A stretch of DNA of 64,000 bases from Perca fluviatilis (taxonomy: Eukaryota; Chordata; Actinopteri; Perciformes; Percidae): positions 31,858,079 through 31,922,078 of the forward strand of contig NC_053114.1 of assembly GCF_010015445.1 (NCBI RefSeq). The letters are read 5' to 3'. Positions 1-14,988 of the stretch are shown here, in pieces. The notes below the pieces were generated by a model. The model had not been told where the DNA came from. It saw nothing but the letters and a program-made list of their open reading frames with translations, and searched no databases. A program made the position numbers and the translations under genes. Numbering within the stretch: position 1 is the stretch's first letter; each line of letters begins with the position of its first letter.

Positions 1-1166
1 CAGGATTCTCATTTTAGACTTACTTCAGGAAAGTATTAATGTGTCGGCAAGTAGCAGGACCATCGTCACATGTTTGAATAATATCCTTGTATTAAAAATA
101 ATTTAATTCAAAGTCGATTCTCTCTGTTGAACATTTGATTCTTCGTGAAATTTTCATTCACAATGTGAGATGAAGCTGTGCGCCTCCTCTATATAATGAC
201 TGTCCTCTTATTGCCCTGACATCAGTCTTCTTGTATCACTAAAACACACTATAATTACTAAAATGCATTTCAAATTAGCAACCGATGATTACAACATACA
301 GTCAAGGTAGGGGTGAAATCATTATACTTGGATTCACAGTAAAAAGGTTAATACAGTACATAAACATGTTCTCAAATTACTTTCGTAATCTAATTCCTTT
401 GAATAACCTGGTTTATTGTGTGTATGTGAGCGTACTGTATGTGAAGTAGGACATTGCTTGATAAGAGCAACGTACTCATTGACTTTCCCAGATTGAAAAG
501 TAAATAGAAAACGCGTATATGTTGAGCTAACAGTCATACTCAGCTCATAGACCAGTTAGAGACTTTTTGAAAATGCACAGCTTCTCCAGTGTACTGTAAT
601 CTTCACTCTGATCCAGTAGGACACAGCCAGGGGTGGCTTGTGATCTTGCCCCAGTATATGATCCCAGACCACATAATGCAGTGCTGCTACCTGACTGTCT
701 GTGTTCCTGCTCTCTCTATTTGTGTGTTTACTAATAAATCATCCCATTACACATCATAAGTAGGCCATCATAATTAATTGGCCAGTCGAGAGAAGCTCTG
801 ACGACAAGCCCCAGCGGTGAGCATGCACAGACATACTGTGCGTAGGCTCTCACACACACAAGTTCTTGTATTATGCAAAAGTCTGCACACATTACATCAA
901 TAAACTATACATGCTTATGCATATGGACAAGAGGGCAATCATGAATGTGTACGTGAACATTGATGCAAACAGAACGTTATTGTTATGCTACATTTTTAGA
1001 AGAAAATATCCTTCTTCTATCCTACATTTTTATTAAAGAAATACTTACTTTTGATTTAGACTACTCACAATCAACACAGCAGACTGTGTGATGCATTTGT
1101 TACTGATTTTATTCAACATTATTATGTAATGGGAGAAAGACGCAAAGTAAAAGACCAAGCTAAATC
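1..1166. other. Non-coding, nothing recognised
   Basis: AT-rich sequence on both strands with only short random frames. No exon-like, RNA or transposon-end signal was recognised. Confidence 0.5.
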
Positions 1167-2947
1167 TTAAAGGTGCAATATGTAATACTTACAGCTAGCG
1201 TTTAAAATGGTTACTGCAGTCCAAATTCAAAATAATGGAGAGAGCCGTCTCCCCCGGCCCCTCCTCCCCAGACTCAAAATTCACGGGGATTGCCATGTTG
1301 AGAAAGCTGAACCCAATGTCACACAATGTCAATGTTAGCTAGATGCTAGTCTTGCATTGCCAGACCTTACTTCACAGCGCAGCGGAGTAGCTAACTAAAA
1401 TTCGGTGCTCTCACGGAGCTCTGTACATAACATAACAACAACCACTTAAAAGACGGCGAGCTTGCGATCCTCTGTACCCAACTGACAGCCATCCTTTCTC
1501 GGCTTAAAATGACTGCAACAACCGGTTAAAAGACCGCAAGCTTGCGGTCCATCTGTACCCAGGGCACAGTCACCATTTGTCAGCTACAGCTGTTGAACAA
1601 AAGCAGGAAAAGATTTGGTCAGGGGGGAGATTTGATTCTACTACTTTGTTTCTACCACTTTCCAGACCCCCATATATGATAAATTAAATAAACATACAGA
1701 CTTTCTTCCATATGATTGTAACTTTGTCTAAGTTTATGTGTAGATGAATAAAAATATGTGTTGCATGATGTACAAAATAATTTAGGCAGCTTGTCTATAC
1801 ACTGTACATTACACATTATGGTTGCAATTCAGTTTGTAACAAAGTGGGAATCAGCTTACTGTCCAACATATCACAACCATTAGACTGGCAATGTACCGTT
1901 AGCCACTAGAATATTTCATAACATAAAATTAAGACAAAATCAAACTTGCAGTTTCTGTGGTTTCTGTGGTTGTAAACAGCTGTGGCCCACTTGCCCGGTT
2001 TCTTCGGTAACATTAGCAGTTAGCGTGTTAGTATGGCAGCGTCAGCCTGCACCAGTCTGGATAACTTCATCGTCTGTGTCTCAATTTTTTTGCAAGAAAC
2101 CAATTTGAGTACTCTATATAATTTAATGCGAGCACACAAATGTTGACATGCCTGAAAATGCCCATCCCTCGTAGTAATGTTAGCCAAAATAAAACAACGC
2201 ATTCTCATGAACAGGTCCATATGATATTGTACGAAAATGTATGCATACCAAAGCGTATGATATCCTACGAAAACTGGTCACGTGATGCCGGGTGGGCTCG
2301 GCCGTATCAGCGGCAGTTAGTAGATGTGTTTAGCCGAAAATGGGTAACTTTGAGCCAGGTACAGAGCACTGCGAGCTGCCACTTGTTTAATTACGGTTAC
2401 ATTTAGTCCACAAAATATGAGCATTTTGCCGTGACGAAAAATAAGATTAGGCACCAAAACAACTAGGATTAGGACTAAGATTAGGAAAAAGATTTGTTTG
2501 GATTAAAACACTCCCAAGGAACACACATTTCCTGGGTGAAACTCTTTAGCTACCCCCGGGAAGCAAACTCCGCTCCCTGGCTTTAAAGTCCTGTGTTGTA
2601 ACGACTACACATCCTCCCCGACCACCTCCTTATGCGGCCAGCTGCGTTCTCATACATTGGCCGTCAATATGGTGCATACAGAAAAAAAAATACGTGGAAT
2701 GCTTATGAATCACAGTGCTTAACTTTTCGTAGCTTTTTGAACTAATGAATGGTTCATGAGAACAGGGTGAATAAAAACAGACATTCCGTCACGGAATGTA
2801 AATTTCAAAGGAGAAAATACTGGCTTTAGCGTTGTTGTCAGAGAAAATAGTATTTCAACTCTGCATGTTTCCTTAGTAATATCTGGTGACATATTGTGGT
2901 CATTTCTTGATTTAATACGGTAAATATATTACATATTGGACCTTTAA
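1167..2947. mobile_element. piggyBac-like (TTAA) non-autonomous DNA element, about 1.8 kb
   Basis: The left end TTAAAGGTGCAATATGTAA is mirrored by the right end TTACATATTGGACCTTTAA at 2929-2947, with TTAA at both borders. This is the layout of a piggyBac-type element. It has no transposase frame. It holds an imperfect ~50-bp tandem-like repeat (around 1438-1490 and 1519-1567, both with TTAAAAGAC, GCTTGCG and CTGTACCCA) and what looks like another nested element at 2201-2764. Confidence 0.7.
2201..2764. mobile_element. Putative nested DNA element with TTCTCATGAAC inverted ends
   Basis: TTCTCATGAACAGGTC near 2202 is matched by the complement of GGTTCATGAGAA at 2751-2762, and both ends continue with a TACGAAAA block. 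No clear target-site duplication was seen. It lies wholly inside the 1167-2947 element, so it is either a nested insertion or part of that element. Confidence 0.45.
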
Positions 2948-3160
2948 CAGTATCCTTACCTCCTCCCTGTCTCCCTTCTGCCTCTCCACAGTCTGCAATC
3001 CACCCTTGTTGCATGAAGAGCAATGATGCTTCACATCCTTGCAGTGTACGAGAAGGTCAGGTGATATTCAGATACATGGAAACACAGGAGGAGAATGAAC
3101 AATGTCCTGACACACAATAGAGCTCATTGCAAGGGAGCCGGGATGGCCCTCTCAATGTCT

Positions 3161-3166
3161 GTGTGT

Positions 3167-3234
<68 letters not shown>

Positions 3235-3247
3235 GAGTGTGTGTGTG
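3161..3247. repeat. (TG)n microsatellite
   Basis: Near-continuous TG dinucleotides with a few interruptions (ATG, CGTGTGAG). Apparent open frames across it are repeat artefacts. Confidence 0.97.
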
Positions 3248-4824
3248 CAGGTATGTTCATGCCATGTGTGCATCACAACTGTAGGTGAGAGTGTCTATGT
3301 ATGTGCGTACTGTATATGCACACAGCTGCTTTGTTTCTCAATGTCTATGTGCATGCACATATGCACCAGCATGTGACCATGACGACATCCTAGATAACAT
3401 TAGTGAAAGAGATAGGGAGTGGAAGTGCGTGAGATTGTCAGTGCTAAAAGGAAAAGTGGGAAAGGTGACCCTGGAAGGAAGAATGAATGACCTCCGATAC
3501 CCATCTTTAGATCAGAGGAGAAAAAGACACCTGATTGGGCTTTGAATAATTTAAAGGGACATTCCACACAGACTTGTAACCCCACCTTCTAACGCCAAGC
3601 TAAAATAAACAATTGTTACTCTTGAGTGCAGGTGAATGGCTGATTCAAACCATTTGTTGCTTTTGGATTTTTCAAGTTTTATTATTTTTTAAGTTATTTA
3701 TCATGTCATTTGTTTTGTTTTTTCATACATGAAGGAGTTTTTATTTAAAGATATTCAACAGGTTAATTTGTTTTCTAATCACAGTTTTTTTTTGCAGACC
3801 TGAAGGTCAAAGGCAGAGAAGTGTGCTCATATGGGTTAAAAGAGTAAAGAACTCGACGGACTATTATCACCTTCTCCAGATCAACAGAAACAAAAACTGT
3901 AAGAACCACTGAGGGAGCTTGTGTATTAAGTCTAAGGACTGGACATTATATGTGAAGCAATGAAATAAAATGTATATTGAAACAATACTTCAAAGTTAGA
4001 AGGCATCTTATAAATCTCAGCAGATCTCTTTTGAACCTGCACTGAAGAGATCGAAGAGACCTTCGACCAAATCAAACACCAAATTGTGTTCTTTTTTCAG
4101 TGAGTTAACAGAATCAATTCCTGCACGGCAAATACTGACTTTACTGATGACTAAATGGCATTCCATTGACGTGCTTCATTTAACACATCAGCCAAAGGAG
4201 CAGCTGAAGACATGCTAAACAAAATGCCAAGTCAACAAAATTAGTCAACCATTCATCAAGCTAAATCCGCTTACTCACTGTATATAGAAGATTTTGTTCA
4301 ACTAAAAAGAAGTGCTTTAGGAAGAAAGTTATTAACAACTGTATACTTTGGGGATTTGGGCAACATAATGAAGAAACACTATAACACAAAATAAGAAACA
4401 CAGCAAGAGTTCACTTTGCATTTAATATTCGGTCTTATCAAAAGGTTTCTGTACGCATGACAGTTGTGATGTAGGGATTTTTTATACCTTTGTTATACCG
4501 GGAAACTTACTACATTACCCTGGAAGCTCCAAATGCACAAAACTGATTTATTGGCTTAATTTGCTGACCCCTGCACCCACATATGTGAAAGAGAGGGGGA
4601 AGAGAAAGAGGAAGGCCAAGATCAGGTTTAACAGGGTCAAGTTCAGTCGTTCTCCCTCATGCATTGCATTATGCAGTCAGCTGACTGAATTAGCATGACA
4701 ACCCGATTTAGCCAACCTCTTTTCCCCAATTCATCACAATAACACATGCACGCACACATGCACACACAAAGGCTGCAATAGTGCACACATGTAATTGTAA
4801 TTGGAACTAGAATTGTAAGATAGC

Positions 4825-4825
4825 T

Positions 4826-4900
<75 letters not shown>

Positions 4901-4901
4901 G
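4825..4901. repeat. (GATA)n tetranucleotide microsatellite
   Basis: About 19 GATA units with a single GATAAATA interruption. Confidence 0.97.
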
Positions 4902-7900
4902 CACAAGTGCACATGCTGTCCAGAGATATTTAATTCGATAAACGTTCTGTTTTTTGGCAGCTTCTGAAGTTTACATAGAGAAAGAGAGGGGGGGGGGGAC
5001 AAGATGTCCTCCTGATTGATCAGAAATTCAATTCAAAGTTCATACAGACAGATATACATGAGTTGTAGTGTGTATGCCTTGATGTGTACTGTATAATTGT
5101 GCACACATAAGACTATTCATATTTACAAAGGTATGCCTGTATATGTTTGAACAAAACAAAATATCAACTAAAAACATCAGTCAAATCTTTCAAACGCCAA
5201 ACACACAGATTCAGAACGGTACATACAGTAATTTTGACTTTTACTTGGCAATGCAAATTTAAAATGTCTCAAAAAACTTTGTTTGCAAGAGAACTCAACA
5301 GGATACCTGACATTGTGTAATGTTTGTCTTTAACCTAACTGCTCAACCATTTATGTCCACTACATGGCTGTGTTCTGGGATGAGCTCTAATTGTGCAATG
5401 TAGCTCAGTGCAAATTCTTTCAGGAAGACCTAACAAATAATCAGTGTCTCCTAAAGCGAATCAGCGCTGGAGGCGTTCACCTTCTGATAAACCAATCAGG
5501 AATGGCCAAGGATTCCATAGGCCAATCACAGCGTCACAACACTGTTTTAAAAAGCTGCTTCTCTCCTTGTGCTATCAGCTGTCATTTCAGGAAGGCGTCA
5601 TCCCTACCCCTATATTAAATGTATTAATATATTAAATGTATTAATATAACGATGGAGTTCAATCTCCAATACACTGTACAGTACATGCTCTTGTACATTA
5701 AACCTTTTGCATATCTGCAAACAAGTCTTTCCTGATTGAAATATTGCTACTCCTTTCACCAAGACAGACTTCACTCATTACAGTGAGTGACAGACTCCAA
5801 ACCACATCAATCAACAACACAGCCAAGAAGTTCCAGCCTTTTTTAATACTTATATGACATGGCGCTTAATTGCTGAGTTAAACCCCAAATCATTAATTTC
5901 TCAATAAGTTTGTCTTTATTCACAGTTTCTTGGTCTAAATTAAATCTTACCTCTGACTTATTTCCTCTGATGTAATCCCATCCAAAGCAGAGCACAAAAC
6001 CCTTTTGCAGAACTTGAGAATGTAGAGGCTGTGCTATGAGGTACATTCTGTAACTCGTCTACTCTGAAAACAAATTACATTAGACGCTATACTGTAAAGG
6101 TCAGGCTAAAACGGTATACTATGATGATTAGTATGTAGTACAGTCGCCTACATACTGTATAAAATTAGTATGTACTGTACTATGAATTTGGGACATAGCT
6201 TATGAGTGTCAAAATAAAGACAAAAGAACTGGCATGTTAGACCAGAAAACAGAAATGATAAAATAGTTGGTGTTTTACAGCTGAAAGAGACATTGGAGCC
6301 AAAAAGCTACAGTGTTGTGAACTCAATGTCAGTGATGTGTCGATGTAACAGACAAGTGGAGGTGCTTGATGATAAATTGTAATAAAAGTTCAAAATTATT
6401 TTTGGCTGGTAAAATGTATGAAGATTTGGTGGGTGACTAAATTTAGAAACCTGGTGGAGATGTTGGCAGTACACTAAACTGAATGAAATCCACAAAAACA
6501 ATTTCTGCATATGATGCATTTTCCATGCTACGTTTCCATCCAAATGTCGAGCAAACTTTATGCAAACTTTTTAAACAATACAAATCTTTAAAAAATAAAC
6601 AGACAAAATGATCAGCTAACTGAAGCACAATGATAGGGGTCCTAACTGTCCAGAAATAAGCAATTATCCAAAATATGTGCATGACCAGTCAATGATCCAG
6701 TCGAAGATAAACAAAGCAGGGAGCATAACAGAGGTGCATAGCATAGCAGGCGACAACTAGAGAAACAGGGACACAGGAATACACAGTGATCACCCAGCAA
6801 GGCAGAGAGAGAGAGAGAGATAGAAAAAAAGGCTAAGTCTAAATTAAGATGTTAGATGCCGGCTTTCCAATAGGACCTTGACACAGTGGTTGACCTACTC
6901 ATGACAGGATCCCAGTGCCACGGATTTGGAATTCTATTAGTATTACCAGCTGTAGGGGAGGGGGAAAAATGTCATGCAGTCATCAGGAAGAGGCCAATCC
7001 ATAGCTTCTATCCATCAGCCAATTACTGGTGCTAAAGTGGAATTAGATAGGTATTGACAATGAGAGGAGGTGGAGGAAGATTAGGGAGGGAGATGGAAAG
7101 AGTAGAGGAAGGAGGAGGGAGTAGAGCAGAGGAGAGAAGAAGAGAAGGTGGGAAGAGATGAGAGAAGAGAAGTGGGAAAAAAGGAATGGGAAAGATTTGC
7201 AAGAAAAGGAGAGAAAGGGGAGAAAAAGTGTATGAGATAATATAAGAACTGCAGGAAAGGAAGAGGAGAGAAGGGGCGACAGGAAGTGTTATCTTGGCTG
7301 AAGTAGAGTGGCGGGGGTAACGAAATGCTAAAAAAGTTAGGGGAGGGATTACTGTGTAAAATAATGCAAGCTTTTAGAAATTCACTTCAGTTTCTACAGT
7401 GAAAGATATTGAGGTCAATTCTTAGACTTTTTCTTCCCTTTTATACAATATGAAATTTCCCTTTTATACAATATGAAAAATAACATCATGGTTTCAGCTT
7501 ATTCAAAAAGTAATATCTTCTCACTTTATTATTTCTCTACATGCCAAAAAATCTAAAAGAATATTGAAAAATAAATAGAATTTAAGAAAAGTCAATTAAA
7601 ACTAAAGCTACTAATGAACATAAAGCAGCAAATCGAGGTGATTCTGACACGCTAAAGACCGATGGGACACTCCATCCTTTAAAATAAGCTCAGACAGCAA
7701 TGATCACTGTTTGTTTTCACCTTGGGTTTCATCAAGTGTTGGGTGGAGTCTTTTTGGGCTACATAACGAAAACATAATCCCATCAGGGAGTGCTGGTGGT
7801 CGATAACCATCACATCTGAACCAGCTGCAAAAACAGCCTCCTGAGTTAACGCTTAAGCAGAGGTATAAGGGTTGTGACAACGAGAAAAATAAGATGAACA

Positions 7901-8343
7901 CAGCGAAGAAAAGGTAAAAGGAGAAAAAGAGAGAGAGATGGTGAAAAGAGAGACGGAGGAAAGAGTAGGGGAGGGGAAAGAGATTGAAGAGACAGGGAGA
8001 AAAAGAGAGAGAGAATATAAACTGTAATGAATTTATGCCTGGCTGGCAGATCTTTATAAGTTATTGGAAAAATAGCCGGGGCGGCGTATTGACACAGCTG
8101 GGCCTGAGATCAATACATTGAGAATGGGCAATACATTTTAATTTAAAACTGTTCAAACTTTAGCAGCAAATCCATGCGGCTCAGCGCAGCCTCTTGCCCC
8201 ATCCGAGCTCACAGATACTTACACATACTCTCACACTTATATGTGCACTCACACACACATACACACGCCCACACACGTACACACACCCACAAAGCGTTTG
8301 GTTGAGAAAGATAGCAACTCAATCTGGTTGATCACAGCAAGCA

Positions 8344-8486
<143 letters not shown>

Positions 8487-10150
8487 AACAGTGATTATAA
8501 TAATTTCTTCAACTCCTCTCCACATCTTCAACTCAAATCGTAACACTTATGAGTACAATATGAGCCTCCCTGTCACAGTTTCACACGGGTACAGTATACA
8601 CACATAGAGTTGGATGAATGCTTAAAGGATGATGCAAAGTCAAGAGGTACAGTATATTGTAAAAGGTTCAGTGCACAGGTACAGGAAACAACATCATGAA
8701 AACAAACAAATAAAAACAGAATTCTTTTGTTGCAGTGGTCAGACACCTACAAATATCTTAACAGTGTTACTTTTTACGGTACTTTGTGTAGTAAAAACAT
8801 CAAATGAAATGCTGAAAAAAGTTTTTCAAATTAAATCTTAATTTGCCATGTGTCCTGTACTCTGTGTTAGTCATGCATGCTGGTGAGAGTGCATGTGTCT
8901 GTCTGTGTCCATGTATGCAAACATTTGCATGTATTGAGTTATTTTTAGATAGACCAATAGCATCTGTAATTAAAGGACCAGTTTTACCGAGGGATGAGTA
9001 GGAGGGCACTTTCGACATCTGTTTTCATCCTGCTCAATTAGCATAATTAATTAACGTTAATCAATCCAAACAAATTATTTTTTAACACCTAGAATAAATC
9101 ACGGTACATCTCTCATTTCTCAGCACTGACTGATCCAGCACTCTGCAAAGCAATCATTGATCACCCAACAAATGAGACAATGCAGGGTGATGAGGCTTAT
9201 TGTATTGTATTCCTATTGTATTCTGCTCGTCCATCATTACCCTGCCACAAACAGATAGATTGGGATTAGAACGTTATAAAATAAATATAGACAAAGTTCA
9301 TAAATAGCCAGACAGTGAGCAAGGAGGAAAAACTTAAAACTTAAAGTTTATCTATCCTTTTTCATTTTATGGAAGGACAATATGCTTCAGAGAAAAGCAA
9401 AGAACATATACAGAGACATGAAAAATGTGCTAACAATAAACTGAAATAACTAATAAAAAAAAGCAAATCCAACATGTAGAAAACAAAGGAAAGTTATCAG
9501 TCTGCTTTGAAATTATGTTTAGCATTCCAGTAGCAAGAACAATAAAAGCTAAAAGCAGCTTCACCAACTTTAGATTTACCTCTGGAACAACCGAAAGGCT
9601 TCTACCAGACAGTGGTGGAAAGTATCTGAGTACATCAACTTGCATACAATCTTCTATTAGGTTCACTATTTCTTGCATCTTTTCATCTTTTTTCTTTGTG
9701 CATGAATTAACACAATGGGGAAATGTTCCTTATTGTAATGGGGGGGGGGGGGATTTACTCAGCAGCTGTGGTTGGTTTGCATATTTGCAGAAATTACATT
9801 ACTGTTTCATTCTTCATTGTTTCTCATTAATAAGTTCATTTGTATAGAGTTGATATTAGTGTTTGCTTATACTGTATGGTGTCTGTGTTGCAACTGTCCA
9901 TGCTATGCCCATGGTACAATTTGGGCGTAACAAGGGAATGAGGGTCAGGTTGGCGGTATAGGAAACACAATGTCACAATACAGGGCCAACGGCAGGTGTC
10001 ACCGTATTGTTTTGTCTCTGGCATGCTGCGGTCACACATGCGCAAAATTACCATTAGCAATTATCTTCTGCCTCCCGTTCACTTCAACTCTGTGTAAGCC
10101 AAGGGGCAAAAGAACATTTGCTTGCGGTGGTGAAACTAATTTGTGTGGAT

Positions 10151-10672
10151 TTCAAAGTGCTCATATTATGCTTTTTGGCTTTTTCCCTTTCCTTTATTGT
10201 GTTATATATCTTTTTTGTGCATGTTATAGGTTTACAAAGTGAAAAAGCCCAAAGTCCACCCAAAGGCACTTACCATCTTCCAGAGAAAACTCTGTTCACA
10301 AACTGCTCCAAACAGCTCTGTTGTAGTCCAGCCTTTACTTCCGTGACGAACGTGCATCACTTTGTAACAAGTTATAATGCTCGCCTAGCTGCTAGCACGA
10401 CACACCCTCACACTTTGAAACTGACAAGCTAGCAGTGCTTACCTAGGTACTGCGCATGTGCGACTCCCAACAAAGATAGGAACAGAAGTGAGATGTCTCA
10501 CTCTGTAGCTAAAACTGAGAGCTCAACACACAGGGTGAAAAGAGGAGCTGCAGCAATGTGTAGTACAACAAAAATATGGTGTCTTTTGAAAATTAAACCA
10601 CATAAACCTATTCTGGTACAACCTCTAAATACAATTATGAACCTGAAAATTAGCATAATATGAGCACTTTAA
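10151..10672. mobile_element. piggyBac-like MITE, reverse relative of the 53926 element
   Basis: Left end TTCAAAGTGCTCATATTATG and right end CATAATATGAGCACTTTAA are inverted repeats. TTAA is intact on the right and changed to TTCA on the left. The last 120 bp, read in reverse, match the first 120 bp of the 53926-54628 element (shared blocks ACCAGAATAGGTTTA and ATATTTTTGTTGTAC). No transposase was seen. Confidence 0.75.
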
Positions 10673-11357
10673 ATTTGGTGAACTTTGACCATTGATGACA
10701 CAGCATGAATATGGCCTTGGCAGGCGATGTTCACTCGCCTGCATTAACGAATGTGTGACTGCAGCTTAAGACTGTTCAAATTGGAAATGTGCGCATGGAA
10801 TGTAGCTGACTGTCATTACACAGCAACAATACAACAAGACTTGCTCAGTCAAGTTGAAAAAATACTGAAGTTTGGGATCATTTGCAGAATTGTATTATTC
10901 TCCTGCTAGGTTCGCTTTTGATTATATACTTGAATGGAAACTAGGGTAAAACAATGACATTAGCAAGAAAATAATCCGATATGAAAAGCCCCTAATATGT
11001 GCAAAGTGTACACTTTACACTTTATGGACAGACCATAATTAATGTAACTCAGCAGTATTGCTTTACCTGAAGTTATGACCTTGTATGAGTATGAGGATGA
11101 TGTTAACATGAAGAAAATAATGTTGCTTGCAGGTGTAACTTAATGGAAGGTAAAATAGAGTGATACATTTTGGGTGAGTGACAGGTCAAATATAAGGCAA
11201 AGTGAAGGAAAATGCTGATTCTTCATGGAATTATTCTATTATCTTAATTAAATTACTAATCCTCCAAATAAATCATTGTCTTTGTCCTTCTTTCCTTGTT
11301 TTCAGTCATTATCTGATTGAAATGGAGTTTGAAAACTTGTACCAATTGAGGAGACTA

Positions 11358-11438
11358 ACACACACACGCACCAACCCACGTACACACACACACGCACGCA
11401 CACATGCATGCATGCACGTACGCACGCACGCACGCACA

Positions 11439-11518
<80 letters not shown>
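11358..11518. repeat. Compound (CA)n / (CGCA)n microsatellite
   Basis: Mixed CGCA/CATGCA repeats at 11358-11440, then pure CA from 11443 to 11518. Confidence 0.95.
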
Positions 11519-11519
<1 letters not shown>

Positions 11520-11809
11520 TAGTAATTTAGATACGATAAACAGCAACCACACTTACAACCGTAAACATAGCTGTATATGTACACATGTACAGTACTCTGA
11601 AGGTTTTATAAAAAGACAATTGCAGTTTTAAATAGACTTGGTATACAGATACATACACACACTTACAAACACACACACACACACACAAACCTCTAATGTT
11701 ATTATATTGCTGTTAGGTTTTCAGTGGTGTGGGTTAATCAGAAAGCCAAGAGGAAGGGTGCTATCTACTCACCACACTGCCACATTTATCGATTCCATTT
11801 ACACGTACA

Positions 11810-11810
<1 letters not shown>

Positions 11811-11903
<93 letters not shown>

Positions 11904-11907
11904 CACA
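11811..11907. repeat. (CA)n microsatellite
   Basis: About 95 bp of CA with one CG interruption near the end. Confidence 0.96.
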
Positions 11908-13280
11908 AATTGACAACCATTTTCACCACAAGAACAGGCACCCATAACACCCCTTTAACTATTCTATTGGCCCCAAATAGATTTTCCCATTTTACGCTGT
12001 AGAAGCAGGGGAAACACTGGAGCAGAACTGAAAGTGATATAAATGTATCAAAAAACAGATGAACAAACATTGGGGGAAGATTTATTACTGAGGATTTTAA
12101 TAAAAATGGGAGGCGGATGAATTGATTTTGGTTTAAGGGAGGGTGTTATAAGGAACAATTTATCGGGATGCTCCAGGTAAGATGCATTATTTTCCAATTG
12201 TTATCCGGCTTCACTGTTTAAGGGGCTGATTTGTGTTGTGTATTGCATTTTATGGGGAAGAAGGAAACGGGAACTTTCGATGATTTAGGTCGGATGTATT
12301 AATCAAAGGCAGCCGGTGTGAACCATAGATCGCCAGGAAAAGGAGGTACAGGTGACAGCTCATTCTGCTAAAGAATGTTTTGGAGCTGCACATCACCGCT
12401 TCTCAATTCCCCTTTCTTCTTCACACTTTCTTCGCCTCCCTCTCTCTTTCTCTCTCCATTACACTATCTTTCTCGCCTCATCATCAAGTCTTTTTCCCTT
12501 CCTTTCTTGCTATCGTTCTATATCCGTGCCTCTTCTCCACAGTTCGGTGCACACTTGGTTTTAATTTTATGAGGCTGAGAGTAGCTTTTAACCATCCATG
12601 CGGCAAATAAACGGGGGATTAGGAGTATTTAGTGTTTTCCTCCTCCCTAAAAGCCTCATACTTCCTCAGTGCTCAATGACCTTTGCTGCTGCCTCTGACG
12701 TGTGAAGAGACAAGCCCATCATCATCAGGTTTATACGTTCACTCTGCTATCAGTTGGTATTGTAATGCCTGTAAATGATGTACTGTTTGCCTTAGTGCCA
12801 ACTGCTTTGGTTTCTGCTCTGTCTAGGTCATGGTTAAACTGTCTTTGTCTTGGTCTCTTGAGGTGTTTTCATTTTTGCCGTTTTTGTCTCTCTCTTTGTA
12901 ACTTGGTTGGATTGCATCCCTTTGTTTTGTTTACTGTCTACATGTTTTTCATGATCTACTGCTGCAGTTACATTGTTAACCTTTTGCAATTTTAACCCTT
13001 CTTCATTTACTTACAGTAATTTCATCACGATAATCCATTAATTACCAATACTGGTGGATATAGTTAATTTGTTATGGTCCTCATCTGTACCGTGAAATAT
13101 AATTAATGTTAAGAAATACAACAGATTCTATTTTGACAAATATGTTAAGACAGCTATTTAGTTGGGAAATAATATGGGAAGAAAAGCAAGACATGTAGGC
13201 TACTTTGCAAAGTGTAATCATGGGACCTTTAGTGTTGGACACCCCTGCCCTCTATCTAAATTGTCTAATCCACAACAAAA

Positions 13281-13293
13281 CACACACACAAAT

Positions 13294-13375
<82 letters not shown>
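13281..13375. repeat. (CA)n microsatellite
   Basis: CA tract with an AAATG interruption near its start. Confidence 0.96.
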
Positions 13376-13377
<2 letters not shown>

Positions 13378-14988
13378 AAAAGGCTATTTGGCCAGGCCAG
13401 TCACCTGTGGCCAGGGCTGATTTCTGTTGATTTGAAAGTTAGATTGCTTCTGTGATGAATGAGACTTTTGTAGGCGAGTGGGCAGAGTGAGGGTGTAATG
13501 GACTATATAACTCTATTACAGTAATCTGATTACACTAAGTTCACTTTTAGTTTTCTTTAGTTATGTAAAGAAAAGATGGGGAATACAATTTAAAAGTTGG
13601 AGTAGTGGTGTTAATGAAATTACTGTGAAGTGTTGTGGGGGACAGTTTGTTTTTATTTCATAACTTTTTTACCTGCAAAACAAATTAAAAAGGCATATTA
13701 CAGTAAGTAATGATTTAGTTATTTTATTTGTCTACCATTACATTTATACAAACTACTTTATGGTAAATGAGAGTGGAAAAACAAATCTATCAGTGGGGAT
13801 AATGGACAAAGGCCAAACCCAGTCAAAGTTCTTTGGACACACACAGCGAACCACAAATGCAAGTGTGTTGATGCGTGTTATAGTGTGGTCACTGGCAACC
13901 AGTAAGTACTTCTACTATGTAAAAGCCAGCATCATGTGACCACCAAAGTTCACTATGTACTGTCTCATATAATAAACACAATGAAAAAACTAAATTAAAC
14001 TGCCAGTAATTACCAGGCACACTTACATGACATTATGTACAGGTATATGACACATCCAAGGATTACAACATTTTTGATGCTCTTCAGGTTTATCCCTCCT
14101 CATGGATTAAAAGTGTTCTTCATGTTTATGTGTAGTATGAAAAGTTAGCTACTGTTAGTTTTGTGTGTCGGACACTGGGCGAGTATATTTGTTTGGTCGT
14201 GGCCATGTGGAGCACTAAACCCACACAACTGAAACTGGCTCTATCTGAGCATGCACACTAATACAAATGTTAGATACACACATAAGAACAAACATATAAT
14301 GTACACTCCTGCATGTGCACACACCACAACCACATCCCCACACACCACAAACAGATAAATGGGATCAGGGGCCTCTGTAGCCCGTGAATCATGAACAGAG
14401 GCCCATAGGGCCAAAGGTCAAGGTCTTTATGAGGAGCTGAAAGCCCTGTGCTCTGAAACACAGGAATGTAATGTACCCCCCCGCCCCCCATTTTGTCTTT
14501 TTTTTTCTCTCTCTCTCTCTCTCTCACATACAAGCTAAGAAATTACAAGATATTTCAAGAGGGAAAAAGCTCTATCCATCCACAGGGATGATGGTTGTTG
14601 TGGCAGTGGGGTGTGGTTTTGTTATCTGTCTTTGGATTTGAGACAGTGGCTGGCATGGCGTTACAGTTGCAGCTGCCGTCAGTTGGTAATTAGTGCTTAT
14701 GTCTCTTCATCTGTCTCACAGAAAGGCTGGAAGTCTGTTTTCCTCTGACCACTTATATCGCCAGTAGGCCTACATCTCCTTGTCCCAGTAACTGAAAAGT
14801 GAAGTTATTGTAGTGGCTTGTTTCAATTTAGTTTTCCTTTTGTGTTTGCGCACAGAAGATAGACTGGCAGCCTTGGGACCAGACTGCACTGGGGCAAGCT
14901 CTAGCGTGCCAAGCTTGTACAGTAAAGGAGATGCCTGCATGGTCCTCTCTGTGGAGCATAACTTTAAAAATAACTTTACCACAAGGTG

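Noticed and set aside
6443..6682. Minus-strand open frame with TACGTTTCCATCCAAATG at one side
   Set aside because: The phrase resembles a common fish repeat; the frame has no recognisable protein features.
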